Under the pieces are notes generated by a model that saw nothing but the letters and a program-made list of their open reading frames with translations, searched no databases and was not told where the DNA came from. Both the position numbers and the translations under genes were made by a program. A DNA stretch of 38,185 nt from positions 1 through 38,185 of the forward strand of contig NZ_JAEULM010000049.1 in NCBI RefSeq assembly GCF_016793825.1, read 5' to 3'. This document shows, piece by piece, positions 16,639 through 24,543 of the stretch. How positions within the stretch are numbered: position 1 is the first letter of the stretch; each line of letters begins with the position of its first letter. The stretch is from Sphingopyxis sp. Lineage in GTDB: Bacteria; Pseudomonadota; Alphaproteobacteria; Sphingomonadales; Sphingomonadaceae.

Positions 16639-17874
16639 TCAGCCGTGCGTCCGACCTCGCGCTGCATCAGCGAGAGCGCGCTCGAGATCGCCATAGATTT
16701 TTTCCGCGGTATAGTGGTCGTCGAAATACCGCCTTGCATTGGCCGCGTAGGCCGACCGCGCAGCCGGACCCGCATCGATCATGTCGACGATCGCAGTTGC
16801 CAGAGCCTGTGGCTGCGTCGCCGGAACCGCGAAGCCTGACCCCGACTCGTTCACGATGCGCCCCCCCTCCCCATCGAGCGACGCGATAATTGGCTTACCG
16901 CACGCCATGTAACATTGGATCTTGTAGGGCACCGTAAGCGCAAAGATCGGGATTGATTTAAGACTCACGAGCATCGCGTCCGCATGCGCGAAGAAGGACG
17001 GCATCGTCTCTTCTGGAAAGCGTCCGAGGAAGTGGAAGCGATCTGCCAGACCATTTTCCAACGCAAGGCGCTTGGCGCGTTCTTCGTCACGCCCGCTGCC
17101 CACGATGATCCAGTGGAGATCGTCGCGCTCACGCAGCAATGCGGCTGCCGCTATGATGGTGTCGAAGTCCTGACTTTCCCCGATATTGCCGGCGAACATG
17201 ATACGGAAGCCGTCCTGCGGAATTTTCGACGAGAATTCGGGGGCCTGTGCCGGTGTGAGCGGGCGATAGGTTTCGGGGGCGGTGTTCGGCAGGATACGGA
17301 TGCGGTCTGACGAGACACCAAAGCGCGCAATCATGTCATGGAAGGCGGCGCTTTGGATCATGATGATATCGGCACGGCGATAGATCCAGCCGCAGAGACG
17401 GTTTAGCATCCCCACAATGAAGCGGTTCCGCAATCCCAGCGTATAGGTCGCGCTTTCGGGCCAGATGTCCTGAACCCAATAGACGCACGGCGTTCCTGTC
17501 CGCCAGCGCAGCGCGATTCCCGCCAACGCTTGAAACAATGGCGAGGGCATAGAGACGAACGACACGTCCGCGCCGTGACGGAGCCTCCGGAACATCGTCC
17601 AGCTGGCAGCGACAGGATAAGTGAGATAGTTGGCGATCAACGAAAAAGCTGTCTTGCCCCTGGCGACAGTGAAGGCTCGACTGATCTGAACCCCTTCCCA
17701 ATTTTGTTCACGCTGCTCAGTGTTGGAATATCCCGGGAAAAATTGTCCGGCCGGATAGTTCGGCACGCATGAAATCGCGTGGACTTCATGACCGCGGCGA
17801 AGCATTTCCCGCGCGATCGCGTTATTCGAAAACTGTTCAGGAAAAAAATACTGCGATATGAGAGCGATGCGCAT
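16639..17874 (-). CDS. wbuB: WbuB-like GT4 glycosyltransferase (L-FucNAc/L-FucNAm transferase)
   Basis: 411 residues. The start at 17874 gives MRIALISQYFFPEQFSNNAI, the usual WbuB/GT4 N-terminus; the longer frame from 17946 would run past the divergent gene's start. Other marks: ISCVPNYPAGQFFPGY near residue 48, YWVQDIWPES near 130, MFAGNIGESQDF near 238, FLGRFP and VPYKIQCYMACGKPIIAS near 310. The WbuB family adds L-FucNAc (E. coli O26) or related L-sugars to the lipid-linked unit in the cytoplasm, so the product of fnlABC and wbuXYZ is the natural donor here. Donor is inferred. A C7 run lies at 16861-16867 inside the gene. Confidence 0.85.
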   Translation of the reverse strand: MRIALISQYFFPEQFSNNAIAREMLRRGHEVHAISCVPNYPAGQFFPGYSNTEQREQNWEGVQISRAFTVARGKTAFSLIANYLTYPVAASWTMFRRLRHGADVSFVSMPSPLFQALAGIALRWRTGTPCVYWVQDIWPESATYTLGLRNRFIVGMLNRLCGWIYRRADIIMIQSAAFHDMIARFGVSSDRIRILPNTAPETYRPLTPAQAPEFSSKIPQDGFRIMFAGNIGESQDFDTIIAAAALLRERDDLHWIIVGSGRDEERAKRLALENGLADRFHFLGRFPEETMPSFFAHADAMLVSLKSIPIFALTVPYKIQCYMACGKPIIASLDGEGGRIVNESGSGFAVPATQPQALATAIVDMIDAGPAARSAYAANARRYFDDHYTAEKIYGDLERALADAARGRTHG

Positions 17875-17915
17875 GTGGATACGACACAGTTTATTTGATG
17901 ATTCGGACATCTCTA

Positions 17916-18836
17916 ATGACGAACTCCGCAGTGGATAACCAGACAATTACGCTCGCCGTTACCGGCGGTACGGGGTTCATCGCGCGCGGCGTGTACGACC
18001 TGATGGCGACGAGCAACCTGATGGTGAGGGCGCTGTCACGCGGTGACCGACCCGAGTGGGCACCCCCCCGGGTCAAATGGCGCACGGTCACGTCCTACAG
18101 CGATCCGGACGACTTGGCCGACGGGCTGAAAGGGGCAAGCCACGTTCTTCACCTGGCCGACAGTCCCGAGCGAACCGATTTGCGGAGTGGAGCAGAAGCG
18201 CTTCGTAACGCCGATGCTCTCATTCACGCCATGCGCAGAAACAGGATTGAACGCATCGCGATTGCGAGCAGCGTCTATGCTCGCAATAGCGACGCGGGCG
18301 AGGGGTCCTATGCCGCGGTCAAGCGGACCGTTGAGGGCCGATTTCTAGGTGCGAGCGATCTCCGTGCGATCGTCCTCCGCCTGCCTCCGGTATATGGACC
18401 CGGCGGCAAAGGAGGCCTTGCCACGTTATCGAGCCTCGTCGCGCGCGGCTTTCCTTTGCCACTTGGCGCCGCGCGCGCGCCGCGTGCCTATCTTTCGCGG
18501 CGTAATTTTGCGTCGTTGGTCCTTGCCCTGGTAAACGCCGACGAGGCGCACTGGAATGCCGCGGCGGGACGAATCTTCGAACCTTCGGACGGCCAGGCCG
18601 TTGCTACACGCGATCTCATCGGGATGATGGCTGCCCAGCTCGGGCGGCAACCGCGTCTGCTACCCGTCCCGCTTGTCCTGCTGCGAGCGATAGGCGTGGT
18701 CGTGGGTCGCTCCGAAATGATTGCGGGAGCGACCGAGGCGCTCGAAGTCGCGGGCGCGGACGAGATGGTCGGATTCTTCGGCTGGCTTCCGGAGGAACAG
18801 ATGCCGCAAAGTCTGTCGTTCCTGAAGGATCGCTAG
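17916..18836 (+). CDS. NAD-dependent 4-keto sugar reductase/epimerase (WbpV/WreQ-like)
   Basis: 306 residues from the ATG at 17916; the frame is open from a TTG at 17895 and the start is uncertain because no strong ribosome site is seen. SDR fold: LAVTGGTGFIARGVYDLM at the N-terminus, HLADSPERTD, ASSVYARNS, then SYAAVKRTVE with Tyr-x3-Lys and LRLPPVYGPGGKGGLATLSS. This pattern suits enzymes that reduce UDP-4-keto-6-deoxy-GlcNAc to UDP-D-QuiNAc or FucNAc. The Gly-rich loop has Ala in place of the third Gly (TGFIA), a mild oddity. It is divergent from wbuB and ends with a 4-base overlap with the convergent phosphoglycosyl transferase, whose likely substrate it would make. Confidence 0.75.
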   Translation: MTNSAVDNQTITLAVTGGTGFIARGVYDLMATSNLMVRALSRGDRPEWAPPRVKWRTVTSYSDPDDLADGLKGASHVLHLADSPERTDLRSGAEALRNADALIHAMRRNRIERIAIASSVYARNSDAGEGSYAAVKRTVEGRFLGASDLRAIVLRLPPVYGPGGKGGLATLSSLVARGFPLPLGAARAPRAYLSRRNFASLVLALVNADEAHWNAAAGRIFEPSDGQAVATRDLIGMMAAQLGRQPRLLPVPLVLLRAIGVVVGRSEMIAGATEALEVAGADEMVGFFGWLPEEQMPQSLSFLKDR

Positions 18837-19405
18837 CTCTGCTTGACGGCATCGCCGCTGCCGCGGCCAAGGCTTGTTTTGACAATCATATTCAAATCGA
18901 AGAGCAAGCCTATGTGATCGACATAGCGGGCGTCTGCCTCGGCCAGTGCGACCGGAGTCGACATGTCAATCCCCGCGAGCTGGGCCGGCCCCGTGATCCC
19001 CGGGCGAACCGAGTAAACGCCCCGGCAAAACCGTTCCGCAACCAGAACGTCCTGGCTTGGCAGGCAGGGGCGTGGCCCAACAAAGCTCATGTCGCCGCGT
19101 AGGACGTTGAGCAGTTGAGGGAGTTCGTCGAGCTTTGTCTTGCGTAGGAACCGGCCGACGCGGGTTATCTGGGCCTTTGACACCTCGTGGCTGGCTCGGT
19201 CGCCTGTATCGATCGACATCGTGCGCAGCTTATAGAGAGTGAAGGGCCTCCGGCTACGACCGACCCTGACCTGCTTGAAAATCGCCGCACCGCCGCCTTC
19301 AGCACGAATCGCCAGGGCACAAGCCAGGCATAGAAACAGGGCAGGAAGCGCAGCGATGATCGAAAGCGAGATGTCGAAAAGACGCTTCCCATAACGGATG
19401 TACAT
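18833..19405 (-). CDS. small monotopic phosphoglycosyl transferase (initiating sugar transferase)
   Basis: 190 residues, the size of PglC/WreU-type enzymes. The start at 19405, fifteen bases after the polymerase stop, gives MYIRYGKRLFDISLSIIAAL, the short membrane-dipping helix. It has VGRSRRPFTLYKLRTMS, the RVGRFLRKTKLDELPQLLN segment with the catalytic Asp-Glu pair, MSFVGPRPCLPSQ and YSVRPGITGPAQLAG. It attaches the first sugar phosphate to undecaprenyl phosphate at the inner membrane. With the WbpM-type dehydratase and the 4-keto reductase nearby, D-QuiNAc-1-P or D-FucNAc-1-P is the likely substrate. It lacks the four-helix N-terminal part of WcaJ/WbaP. Confidence 0.88.
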   Translation of the reverse strand: MYIRYGKRLFDISLSIIAALPALFLCLACALAIRAEGGGAAIFKQVRVGRSRRPFTLYKLRTMSIDTGDRASHEVSKAQITRVGRFLRKTKLDELPQLLNVLRGDMSFVGPRPCLPSQDVLVAERFCRGVYSVRPGITGPAQLAGIDMSTPVALAEADARYVDHIGLLFDLNMIVKTSLGRGSGDAVKQS

Positions 19406-19419
19406 CGAGCTTGATCCGC

Positions 19420-20688
19420 TTAGCGAAAATGGCGGGGTGGCGGCTGCCGGTGCAGCGATACACGAGGCGCTCGTTGAGGTTTCATGCTCCCGCGCGATTC
19501 GTCCCACACGTCGAACATAATTGCCAGGAGCAGCATGCTGGCCGGCGCGAAGAGATAGGGATTGGAAATCGAGCCGAAGAGGACAGCGCTGCATGCGAGC
19601 CCCAATGTAGGCACGCCCGCGCGAACTTTCCGAAAACGCGCGAGATCGATGACCATGATCGACAACCAGAAAAACCAGACCCCGGCCAATATTCCGCCGT
19701 TGTAGATGATGTTGATGATCGGCAGTTCAGATGCGTAGGGATAGACGATCTGCGACACTTGGCGGTCGGCTTGCAATTCCAGCGGGAACGCATGTTCCGC
19801 ACCGAAGCCACTTCCAAAAAATTCGGAATATTTGACAAAGTAATCGAGCTGGATGAGCCGGAGAATGTCGCCCAAGTCGTCGATGCCCAATCGATACATA
19901 AATTCGACGATGATGTTCGATATGATCTTGCTCGTGAAAAAGTCGAGGATCAGCACCGGCAGAACCACAAAGCTTATCACGCGCGCCCATTTGAGGATCG
20001 TCATTGGCAGGATGACGAGAAGCGCGAGGACCAGAACCGCGAGGACGTAGGAAGAGGTGTCGGTCAGCAGATACAGGCCGAGAATCGTCAATGCCCCTAA
20101 TCCGAAATAGAACAGATTGCTCACACCCAGATCCCTGTTGGCAACTTTTCCCAGCGCCAGGAACGCGAACGGAAGCGCGAAATAGTGCCATACGCTGACC
20201 GCCGCGAAGCTCGAAAAGGTCAGCGTCCAACCGGGAATAAACCGTTCGGCGAAAAGGAAGTCGCCTGTCTTCACGACGTAGAAGACGGCTAATGTATGCG
20301 CGAACGCGGCTAGAAGAATCAGATCCCTCCGCTCGTACAGAGCCCGTCCGATGCCTGGAAAAAGGCAGGCCAGCAAAAAGGTCATGAGCGGCGCCGTGAA
20401 GCGCAGAATATATCCGATATTGTGACCGATGAAAAACCCCTTCACGGTCCCGAAAAAGACGAGCGCCAAGACCAGCATGATCATCGCCTTCCTGGGGTTG
20501 GAATATTTCGCCTTCGATAGCGGAAACATCATCAGGAAAATGGGTGCGAGGAAAACGTACGAGACGTCGTTCTTCGTGATCCCGGCCGCAATGAGAACAA
20601 AGGACAGCGCTAACGCAACCGAGCTTGCGAACGTAAGCGGGTTCTCTTTTTTCTGTTCGCTTGCCGGGAGAGAGACGACGGTGGTCAT
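19420..20688 (-). CDS. Wzy-like O-antigen/EPS polymerase (polytopic membrane protein)
   Basis: 422 residues with about eleven hydrophobic segments (for example SSVALALSFVLIAAG near residue 22, AMIMLVLALVFFGT near 68, GLGALTILGLYLLTD near 190, FVVLPVLILDFF near 235) and a longer polar loop at about 250-310, the usual Wzy layout. Sequence conservation in this family is very low, so the call rests on topology and position between the initiating transferase and a glycosyltransferase in a Wzx/Wzy-type cluster. It lacks the His-containing motif of the ligase-like protein at 2368-3846. Bases are richer in A/T than in flanking genes, common for Wzy genes. Confidence 0.75.
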   Translation of the reverse strand: MTTVVSLPASEQKKENPLTFASSVALALSFVLIAAGITKNDVSYVFLAPIFLMMFPLSKAKYSNPRKAMIMLVLALVFFGTVKGFFIGHNIGYILRFTAPLMTFLLACLFPGIGRALYERRDLILLAAFAHTLAVFYVVKTGDFLFAERFIPGWTLTFSSFAAVSVWHYFALPFAFLALGKVANRDLGVSNLFYFGLGALTILGLYLLTDTSSYVLAVLVLALLVILPMTILKWARVISFVVLPVLILDFFTSKIISNIIVEFMYRLGIDDLGDILRLIQLDYFVKYSEFFGSGFGAEHAFPLELQADRQVSQIVYPYASELPIINIIYNGGILAGVWFFWLSIMVIDLARFRKVRAGVPTLGLACSAVLFGSISNPYLFAPASMLLLAIMFDVWDESRGSMKPQRAPRVSLHRQPPPRHFR

Positions 20689-20708
20689 GCGGTTTGATCA
20701 GACAAGCT

Positions 20709-21464
20709 TTAAGGAACAAGGAGTCGGCGGCGCAGGTTTGAGCCTCTCACCACCGCGACCGCAAGCTGGTAGGAAAGAAAAACGCGCGACGCGAGTTTTT
20801 TCAGGATCGGGCGCCGGATGATGCTGGCATTGCGCCCATGGACGCGATGAAGCAGCACCGGCGCCTCGATGTGCGACATGGCGTCGCTCGTGACGCCGAT
20901 CATCCCTATCCAGATGTCGTGACATTCCATCTTCGGAGGATAGGGAAAGATTGCGGCCCGCAGCGAGGTCCGGAAAGCCATCGCACATCCGTAATAGTTT
21001 TGCGATCCTTGGAAGATCCGGAACAGATTGAGCAGGCGTGATCGACTTTCATCGGCTTTGAGGTCTGGCGCCAGACTCCTATTCAGCATACCGCCATCGC
21101 GGTCGATCAACTGGTAGTTCCCAGCCACGACCAGGACGCGAGGGTCAGAAAACGCCTTGAGCATTATCGCTTTGCGACCCGGCGTCCAGACGTCGTCCTG
21201 ATCGCTCAAGAAGATAATGGGCTTGGTCGCAAGCGCGACCGCGCGAGCGAACGTCTCATTCACACCGACGTTCTTTTCGTTCGGATAGACGCGGATTCGG
21301 GCGTCTTCGAAGCCATTAACGACATCCAGCGTATCGTCGCTTGAGCCATCATCGACGATGATGATTTCATCGTCGGACGTCAATTGGTCGAGTATCGACC
21401 GTAACTGCTCTGCGACAAAAGCGGCTCCGTTATAGGTTGCCAGGCATACGCTGATCGCCGTCAT
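20709..21464 (-). CDS. GT2 glycosyltransferase, rhamnosyltransferase-like
   Basis: 251 residues from the ATG at 21464, which overlaps the methyltransferase stop as ATGA; the longer frame runs through that gene and is dropped. GT-A fold family 2: ISVCLATYNGAAFVAEQLRS at the start, IIIVDDGSSDDT near residue 36, and ATKPIIFLSDQDDVWTPGRK near residue 80 with the metal-binding Asp pair. The SDQDDVW string is common in RfbF-type rhamnosyltransferases. A C-terminal segment (YYGCAMAFRTSLRAAIFP, MECHDIWIGM) fits acceptor binding. dTDP-L-rhamnose from rmlABCD is the likely donor, by inference. Confidence 0.8.
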   Translation of the reverse strand: MTAISVCLATYNGAAFVAEQLRSILDQLTSDDEIIIVDDGSSDDTLDVVNGFEDARIRVYPNEKNVGVNETFARAVALATKPIIFLSDQDDVWTPGRKAIMLKAFSDPRVLVVAGNYQLIDRDGGMLNRSLAPDLKADESRSRLLNLFRIFQGSQNYYGCAMAFRTSLRAAIFPYPPKMECHDIWIGMIGVTSDAMSHIEAPVLLHRVHGRNASIIRRPILKKLASRVFLSYQLAVAVVRGSNLRRRLLVP

Positions 21465-23182
21465 GATTTCCCAGCCAGCCGACGCATCAGGCGGCTGGCG
21501 CGCCCGAAATTGGTCCGCAGTGAATCGCCAAGCCGTTTCAACGCGGGCAGGTGAGGTACGTAGAGAGCGGCACGAACGGCACTTCGCACGCGCTCCGGCG
21601 AACTGTACCCAATACCCGATTGAAGCAAAGTCTCGATCTCGATGAACTGGCGAATATGGCTTTGGGTGATGTCGACGCCGATTCGGCGTGCGATCGCCCG
21701 GATCGTCCCGATGCCGCGGCTTGCCATCAGATGCGGAAGCTTCGCAGAACTGTAGCGTACATGCCATTGAAAGGCCGACCGGATCAACAATACCTCAGGC
21801 TCGATGTCGGCTGCCCAACTGAGTTCATGGTCGAACCGGGCGATACTGCCATCGGCAAGAAGCCCGCAGTTGTGCCAGACGGCATCGAGCAGATCGCCCG
21901 AAACCCGTCCGCCGGCGTTGGCCGCAAGCACAAACGACCACCATGACCTGACCCCGGCGATCAGCATCGCGCCGTCGACCTTGGGATCGTGCGCCAGACG
22001 GAAGAGGCAATAGGCAATTGTTTCGGTACCGATCCACTTCGACTCCCTGGGCAGGAAGGAGAAGGAGCCGGCTGCGGCCGGGAGTTCGGGATTTGCAGCC
22101 GTCTTGCGGGCAATCACGCTGCCATCGCTGCTTTCGATGTCGGTGCGCGTCGTAAAGCAGGCGCGCCGTTCGCGATTGAAAAGCGTTGCCAACCGGTCCC
22201 CCATCGTCGGCACCAGCGGCGCTGCGATGGCGTCGCCGGCGACGACGAGAAACGAGTTGGACAGATGCGATACCAAGCCGTTGCGAGCGACCTCGCGCCA
22301 TGCCAGCCGATTGTCAAAAAGCGGCACATTGGTCCGGGCATAATCGCGCTCTTCCAGTCCCGCGATCATCTCACCGACGTCCAGCGCCGAAGCGCCTTCC
22401 TCTGACAGCAGCAGCGAAGGCATCTTGTAGTCCGGGAACGGGAAAAAGAAGCGGACGTCCTTCCAATAGCTAGACAACAGGCGCTGAAGCTCGACTTTCC
22501 CGAATGTTTCAAAGTATCGGTTCATTCGTGGATAGCCTTCGATGCCCTCGAAGAACGTCCCCGAATGATCCTCGGTGCTGTTCGAAAAATATTTCAGGCC
22601 GAATTTATTCTCGATGGCCAGGACCAGCGTCCCGCCGGGCCGCAGCATCCGGCGCATGCTGGTCAGAGCGTCGTGAAACGGATTGTCGCCGTCGACATAG
22701 GTCGGTGCATATTCGAGCACACCGATACAGAAGACGATATCGAATTCGCCTTCGAGGCCGATGTCCTGATAGCGCGATGCGAAGACTTCGACGCTGTCGA
22801 GATCGCGGGTGCGCAACCGCGCGAGACGAGCCCGATTGTAACTGCCTTCGACGGCAATGACGGAGTCATAATTTTCGCCGAGGAAGCGAGTGATCGCGCC
22901 GCAACCAGAACCGATTTCAAGGACTTTTGCCGAACGGTCATGCTGGAGCCCCGACAGAATATCCTTTCGCTTGCGCGACAGATGATACTCCGTGTTCCAG
23001 TCCTTGATATAGGTTTCGAGTTCCTCGGATTCGGAGCCTAGATCATCTGCCTCGCGAAACGCTTTTTCCAGATAGCGTTCGACCCAAGCTCCGTCCGAAT
23101 AGCCGAAGGCGCCTTTTCCTTCTGCGGGAACCCAAAGGCCAATCTCATCTTGAACAAAATTCCGATCCAGCACCGCTTGCAT
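21461..23182 (-). CDS. class I SAM-dependent methyltransferase with long C-terminal extension
   Basis: 573 residues. A methyltransferase domain occupies about residues 80-230: SAM-binding motif I KVLEIGSGCGAITRFLG (about 86), acidic VIAVEGSYNRARLARLR, DIVFCIGVLEYAPTY (motif IV area) and MLRPGGTLVLAIENKFGLKY. The remaining 340 residues hold no domain I can name; they include FSFLPRESKWIGTETIAYCL and WHNCGLLADGSIARFDHELS segments. Such proteins occur with rhamnose-rich O-antigen or glycan genes and could O-methylate a sugar or act on the lipid-linked unit. AAGGA lies ten bases upstream of the start. It follows wzx by 13 bases and is coupled to the GT2 gene. Confidence 0.8.
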   Translation of the reverse strand: MQAVLDRNFVQDEIGLWVPAEGKGAFGYSDGAWVERYLEKAFREADDLGSESEELETYIKDWNTEYHLSRKRKDILSGLQHDRSAKVLEIGSGCGAITRFLGENYDSVIAVEGSYNRARLARLRTRDLDSVEVFASRYQDIGLEGEFDIVFCIGVLEYAPTYVDGDNPFHDALTSMRRMLRPGGTLVLAIENKFGLKYFSNSTEDHSGTFFEGIEGYPRMNRYFETFGKVELQRLLSSYWKDVRFFFPFPDYKMPSLLLSEEGASALDVGEMIAGLEERDYARTNVPLFDNRLAWREVARNGLVSHLSNSFLVVAGDAIAAPLVPTMGDRLATLFNRERRACFTTRTDIESSDGSVIARKTAANPELPAAAGSFSFLPRESKWIGTETIAYCLFRLAHDPKVDGAMLIAGVRSWWSFVLAANAGGRVSGDLLDAVWHNCGLLADGSIARFDHELSWAADIEPEVLLIRSAFQWHVRYSSAKLPHLMASRGIGTIRAIARRIGVDITQSHIRQFIEIETLLQSGIGYSSPERVRSAVRAALYVPHLPALKRLGDSLRTNFGRASRLMRRLAGKS

Positions 23183-23195
23183 TCGATCAATATCC

Positions 23196-24503
23196 TTAAG
23201 AAAAATTTTGATCCCGCCGTATGCGGGCGGCCATCATGTATAACAATATGGCGCTGATCGACGATCGGATCAGCCAGGTGCACGCGGCGCCTTCGACGCC
23301 GTAATGCTTCACGATAGGCGGCGCATAGAGTAGAAATGCTCCAAGTTCCATCACATGGAGTCCCGCGGTCCAGTGGGGATAGCCTCGGGCCTGAATAAAG
23401 GCCTGCGGGATATGCGCGCACGCATTGAGGACGAGCCCCAAGCTGAGGATAGCGGCCGCCTGCGTGATGGTCACGAGCGATCGGGAATCCAGGTCGGCCC
23501 GACCCAGCCAATTCGAAAAAAGAAAATGGCCGCCGAGGATAAACACCAGTGCGACGGGCACGATGGCGCCAAGGACGTACAGGTTGCCTTCGAGATAGAG
23601 CCGCTGCGCCGAAGTCTTGTCTCCGGCCTTCAGATTGGAAAAGCGGGGGAACATCACGGCAACGACAGCGGAGGCAATCACGAGAAACCTGATGACCGCC
23701 TCAAATGCCGTCGAATAGAGCGCCGACGTCGCCAGCCCGTGCGTCGAGGCCAGAATAAAGCGATCGAGATATACGAGCAATGGTCCTATTATGGCGCTTA
23801 TTGTCAGCCAGCCGCCGAAGCTGAGCAGGCTTTTGAGTTGCGCGGGGTCGTATTTCGGCCTGAAAACCGCCCGCGGGAGCACATGTTCGGCCCGAGCCGC
23901 GAGCAGCAACAGAAGCAAAAGACGCACGACCATAATTCCCGCCACGAGTTGGGGCAGAGCGAAACCCTGATGGGCGAGCATTGCGGGAATGACGAACAGG
24001 GCGAGGCCCGTCGGCACGCGGATGAGTGCCAGCCAGCCGAAATCACGGCGCGCTTCGAGCACCCCCGAAAGTACCGATGCGAGGACGAGAATGGGGACCG
24101 TTGCCGAGATCCAGACAATCGAATCCCGGTTTAGCGCATGAAGCTGTTGCGGGATTTCGATCCAGGTTCCGAAAACGATGCGGAGCAGGGGAATGCATAA
24201 AAGCGCGGTCACGATTCCGATCACTGTGGCAGACCAGATTGCGGTTCCGATAACAGACCGGGAGGTGATCGCGCTTGTTTCGTCAAGTTCAGCAAGCCGC
24301 TTCGCGACCGCTTTGCCCATGCCGAGCTCCACCAGACTCGCGTAGCCGATGATGACCCAATACATGGTGAGCAAGCCGAACGCTTCGGGTGAAAGCCGTT
24401 CCAGAAGCGTTGGCAACGATAAAAACGCGCCCACCGCGGGCGCGCCGAGGCTGGCAAGGCTGAAGCCCAGGTGACGTGCGCGCAGAGCCGATGAATCCGT
24501 CAT
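23196..24503 (-). CDS. Wzx-like polysaccharide flippase
   Basis: 435-residue polytopic protein of the MOP superfamily with about twelve hydrophobic segments. The start at 24503 gives MTDSSALRARHLGFSLASLG leading into the first helix (APAVGAFLSLPTLLERLSPE); a longer frame to 24665 runs into the dehydratase gene and is dropped. Typical features are GLLTMYWVIIGYASLVELGM near residue 40 and SFGGWLTISAIIGPLLVYLD near 227. It would flip the undecaprenyl-linked repeat unit across the inner membrane. It follows the WbpM-type gene by 40 bases and precedes the methyltransferase. Confidence 0.85.
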   Translation of the reverse strand: MTDSSALRARHLGFSLASLGAPAVGAFLSLPTLLERLSPEAFGLLTMYWVIIGYASLVELGMGKAVAKRLAELDETSAITSRSVIGTAIWSATVIGIVTALLCIPLLRIVFGTWIEIPQQLHALNRDSIVWISATVPILVLASVLSGVLEARRDFGWLALIRVPTGLALFVIPAMLAHQGFALPQLVAGIMVVRLLLLLLLAARAEHVLPRAVFRPKYDPAQLKSLLSFGGWLTISAIIGPLLVYLDRFILASTHGLATSALYSTAFEAVIRFLVIASAVVAVMFPRFSNLKAGDKTSAQRLYLEGNLYVLGAIVPVALVFILGGHFLFSNWLGRADLDSRSLVTITQAAAILSLGLVLNACAHIPQAFIQARGYPHWTAGLHVMELGAFLLYAPPIVKHYGVEGAACTWLIRSSISAILLYMMAARIRRDQNFS

Positions 24504-24543
24504 CGCGTCAAATCGGAGCGGGAGAACCGGACAAGTGGCACTC

